Of a stretch of 64,000 bases of DNA, positions 63,153 to 64,000 are shown piece by piece. Position numbers and translations under genes: made by a program. Below the pieces are notes generated by a model. The model saw nothing but the letters and a program-made list of their open reading frames with translations. It did not search any database and had not been told where the DNA came from. The first letter of the stretch is position 1. Each line of letters opens with the position of its first letter. This DNA is from Pedobacter arcticus A12 (GTDB taxonomy: Bacteria > Bacteroidota > Bacteroidia > Sphingobacteriales > Sphingobacteriaceae): the NCBI RefSeq assembly GCF_000302595.1, contig NZ_AKZJ01000014.1:1-64000 (forward strand), read 5' to 3'.

Positions 63153-64000
63153 ATGAATTTATTAATCTTATTATTTTTTCCTTTAGTGGGTTCAATAGCA
63201 GTTCTATTGAATAAAAATTATGCAAAGCAAACCGCTTTAATTAGTTCCATCATCACTTTGGGCTTTGCAGTAACCATGCTCTGTAACTTTTTGCCCGAAG
63301 CAGGAAAGCAGTTTGTAGTTGACCTCCCTTGGATTCCTCAATTGGGTATCAGCTTTAAAGCGGGTATTGATGGAATTAGCATGTTGATGGTATTGTTGAC
63401 CACAGGTTTGGTTCCGCTTATCATCTTATCTGGTTTCCAAAGAACTTTTAAAAATCCTTCGGCTTTATTTGCATTGGTTTTGTTTATGCAATCGGGTTTA
63501 CTGGTTGTGTTTACAGCGTCTGATGCGTTCTTGTTTTACGTAGGATGGGAAGCGTCTTTAATCCCTATTTATTTCATCGCCGCAATCTGGGGTGGTGCAG
63601 ACAGAATTAAAGTAACGATGAAGTTTTTCATCTATACGTTTGCAGGTTCATTGTTTATGCTTTTAGGAATTATCTATCTGCATTTACAAACTCCAGGAAA
63701 CACCTATGATATCGAAGCTTTTTATGCACTTAGTTTAGATAGCGCTACACAGGGCTGGTTATTCTGGTGTTTCTTTATCGCTTTTGCAGTTAAAATGCCA
63801 GTTTTCCCTTTCCATACTTGGCAACCAAATACCTATGCAGAGTCTCCAACTATTGGAACCATGCTTTTAGCAGCAATCATGTTAAAAATGGGTATTTACG
63901 GAGTAATCAGATGGTTGATTCCTGTGGTACCAATTGGTTTTTTACAATGGAAAGAACTAGCATTGATCCTTTGCATCATCGGAATCGTTTATGCTTCGAT
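63153..64000 (+). CDS. nuoM: NADH-quinone oxidoreductase subunit M, N-terminal part
   Basis: The frame from the ATG at 63153 runs off the right edge after about 282 codons. It shows MNLLILLFFPLVGSIAVLL, FYVGWEASLIPIYFIAAIWG with the pump Glu, and KMPVFPFHTWQPNTYAESPT, typical of NuoM. It lies 20 nt after nuoL; nuoN would be expected next. Confidence 0.93.
   Translation, partial: MNLLILLFFPLVGSIAVLLNKNYAKQTALISSIITLGFAVTMLCNFLPEAGKQFVVDLPWIPQLGISFKAGIDGISMLMVLLTTGLVPLIILSGFQRTFKNPSALFALVLFMQSGLLVVFTASDAFLFYVGWEASLIPIYFIAAIWGGADRIKVTMKFFIYTFAGSLFMLLGIIYLHLQTPGNTYDIEAFYALSLDSATQGWLFWCFFIAFAVKMPVFPFHTWQPNTYAESPTIGTMLLAAIMLKMGIYGVIRWLIPVVPIGFLQWKELALILCIIGIVYAS

Overview
The window looks like chromosomal DNA of a Bacteroidota bacterium, most likely a Sphingobacteriaceae member close to Pedobacter; the genus is inference. 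Supporting signs are promoters of the TAnnTTTG type, a secreted protein with a type IX secretion C-terminal domain, a three-gene SdhCAB operon, a short NuoG, BshA (bacillithiol synthesis), the coaX-OMP-lptC group and a DUF6427-type membrane protein. No rRNA or tRNA gene was recognised.

Bases 1-2675 are accessory DNA. A group II intron enters from the left edge on the minus strand; its reverse transcriptase is cut by the window edge and its RNA 5' end lies near 855. To its right are two compact gene units on the plus strand: a SAM methyltransferase, then a HigB/HigA-like toxin-antitoxin pair. They are separated and bounded by three long imperfect palindromes (856-976, 1685-1800, 2547-2674). 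Each has 16-18 bp arms, a 69-73 nt centre and a trailing CGTTA or ACGTTA. This is the layout of integron cassettes with attC-like recombination sites, without a visible integrase. The intron sits at the outer edge of one palindrome, opposite in orientation to the cargo, as described for attC-targeting introns. This is the most interesting part of the window.

Bases 2690-9513 (minus) hold a rhodanese, an Ig-like lipoprotein, mnmG preceded by two parS-like ParB sites, a frameshifted small membrane gene, the ABC-F ATPase uup and an NAD(P)-binding protein. Bases 9603-14594 hold a pirin and a ketodeoxygluconate module (exuT-like transporter, eda, kdgK, YhcH-like protein). Bases 14671-18176 hold a small outer-membrane protein and glgC-glgA for glycogen. 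Bases 18601-26075 hold htrA, dapF, lptC, an outer-membrane protein, coaX, a DUF6427-type protein and a glycosyltransferase-like protein. Bases 26520-33875 (minus) hold tag, an AhpD-like protein, cysS, an EEP-family phosphatase/nuclease, two tandem rhomboid proteases and mutL.

Bases 34095-46137 (plus) hold a serine hydrolase carrying a leftover GH3 C-terminal domain, a coiled-coil lipoprotein, bshA, polA, sdhCAB and a 2-oxoglutarate/Fe(II) oxygenase. A 14-repeat T9SS-secreted protein (minus) and a 7TM histidine kinase/response regulator pair follow. From 52441 to the right edge runs the respiratory complex I operon nuoABCDEFGHIJKLM, with nuoM cut off. It is interrupted between nuoF and nuoG by a four-helix-bundle (23S rRNA IVP-like) gene that carries a stop codon at a tryptophan position. 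With sdhCAB it supplies NADH and succinate entry to the quinone pool. Several intergenic spaces carry palindromic REP-like or low-complexity repeats.
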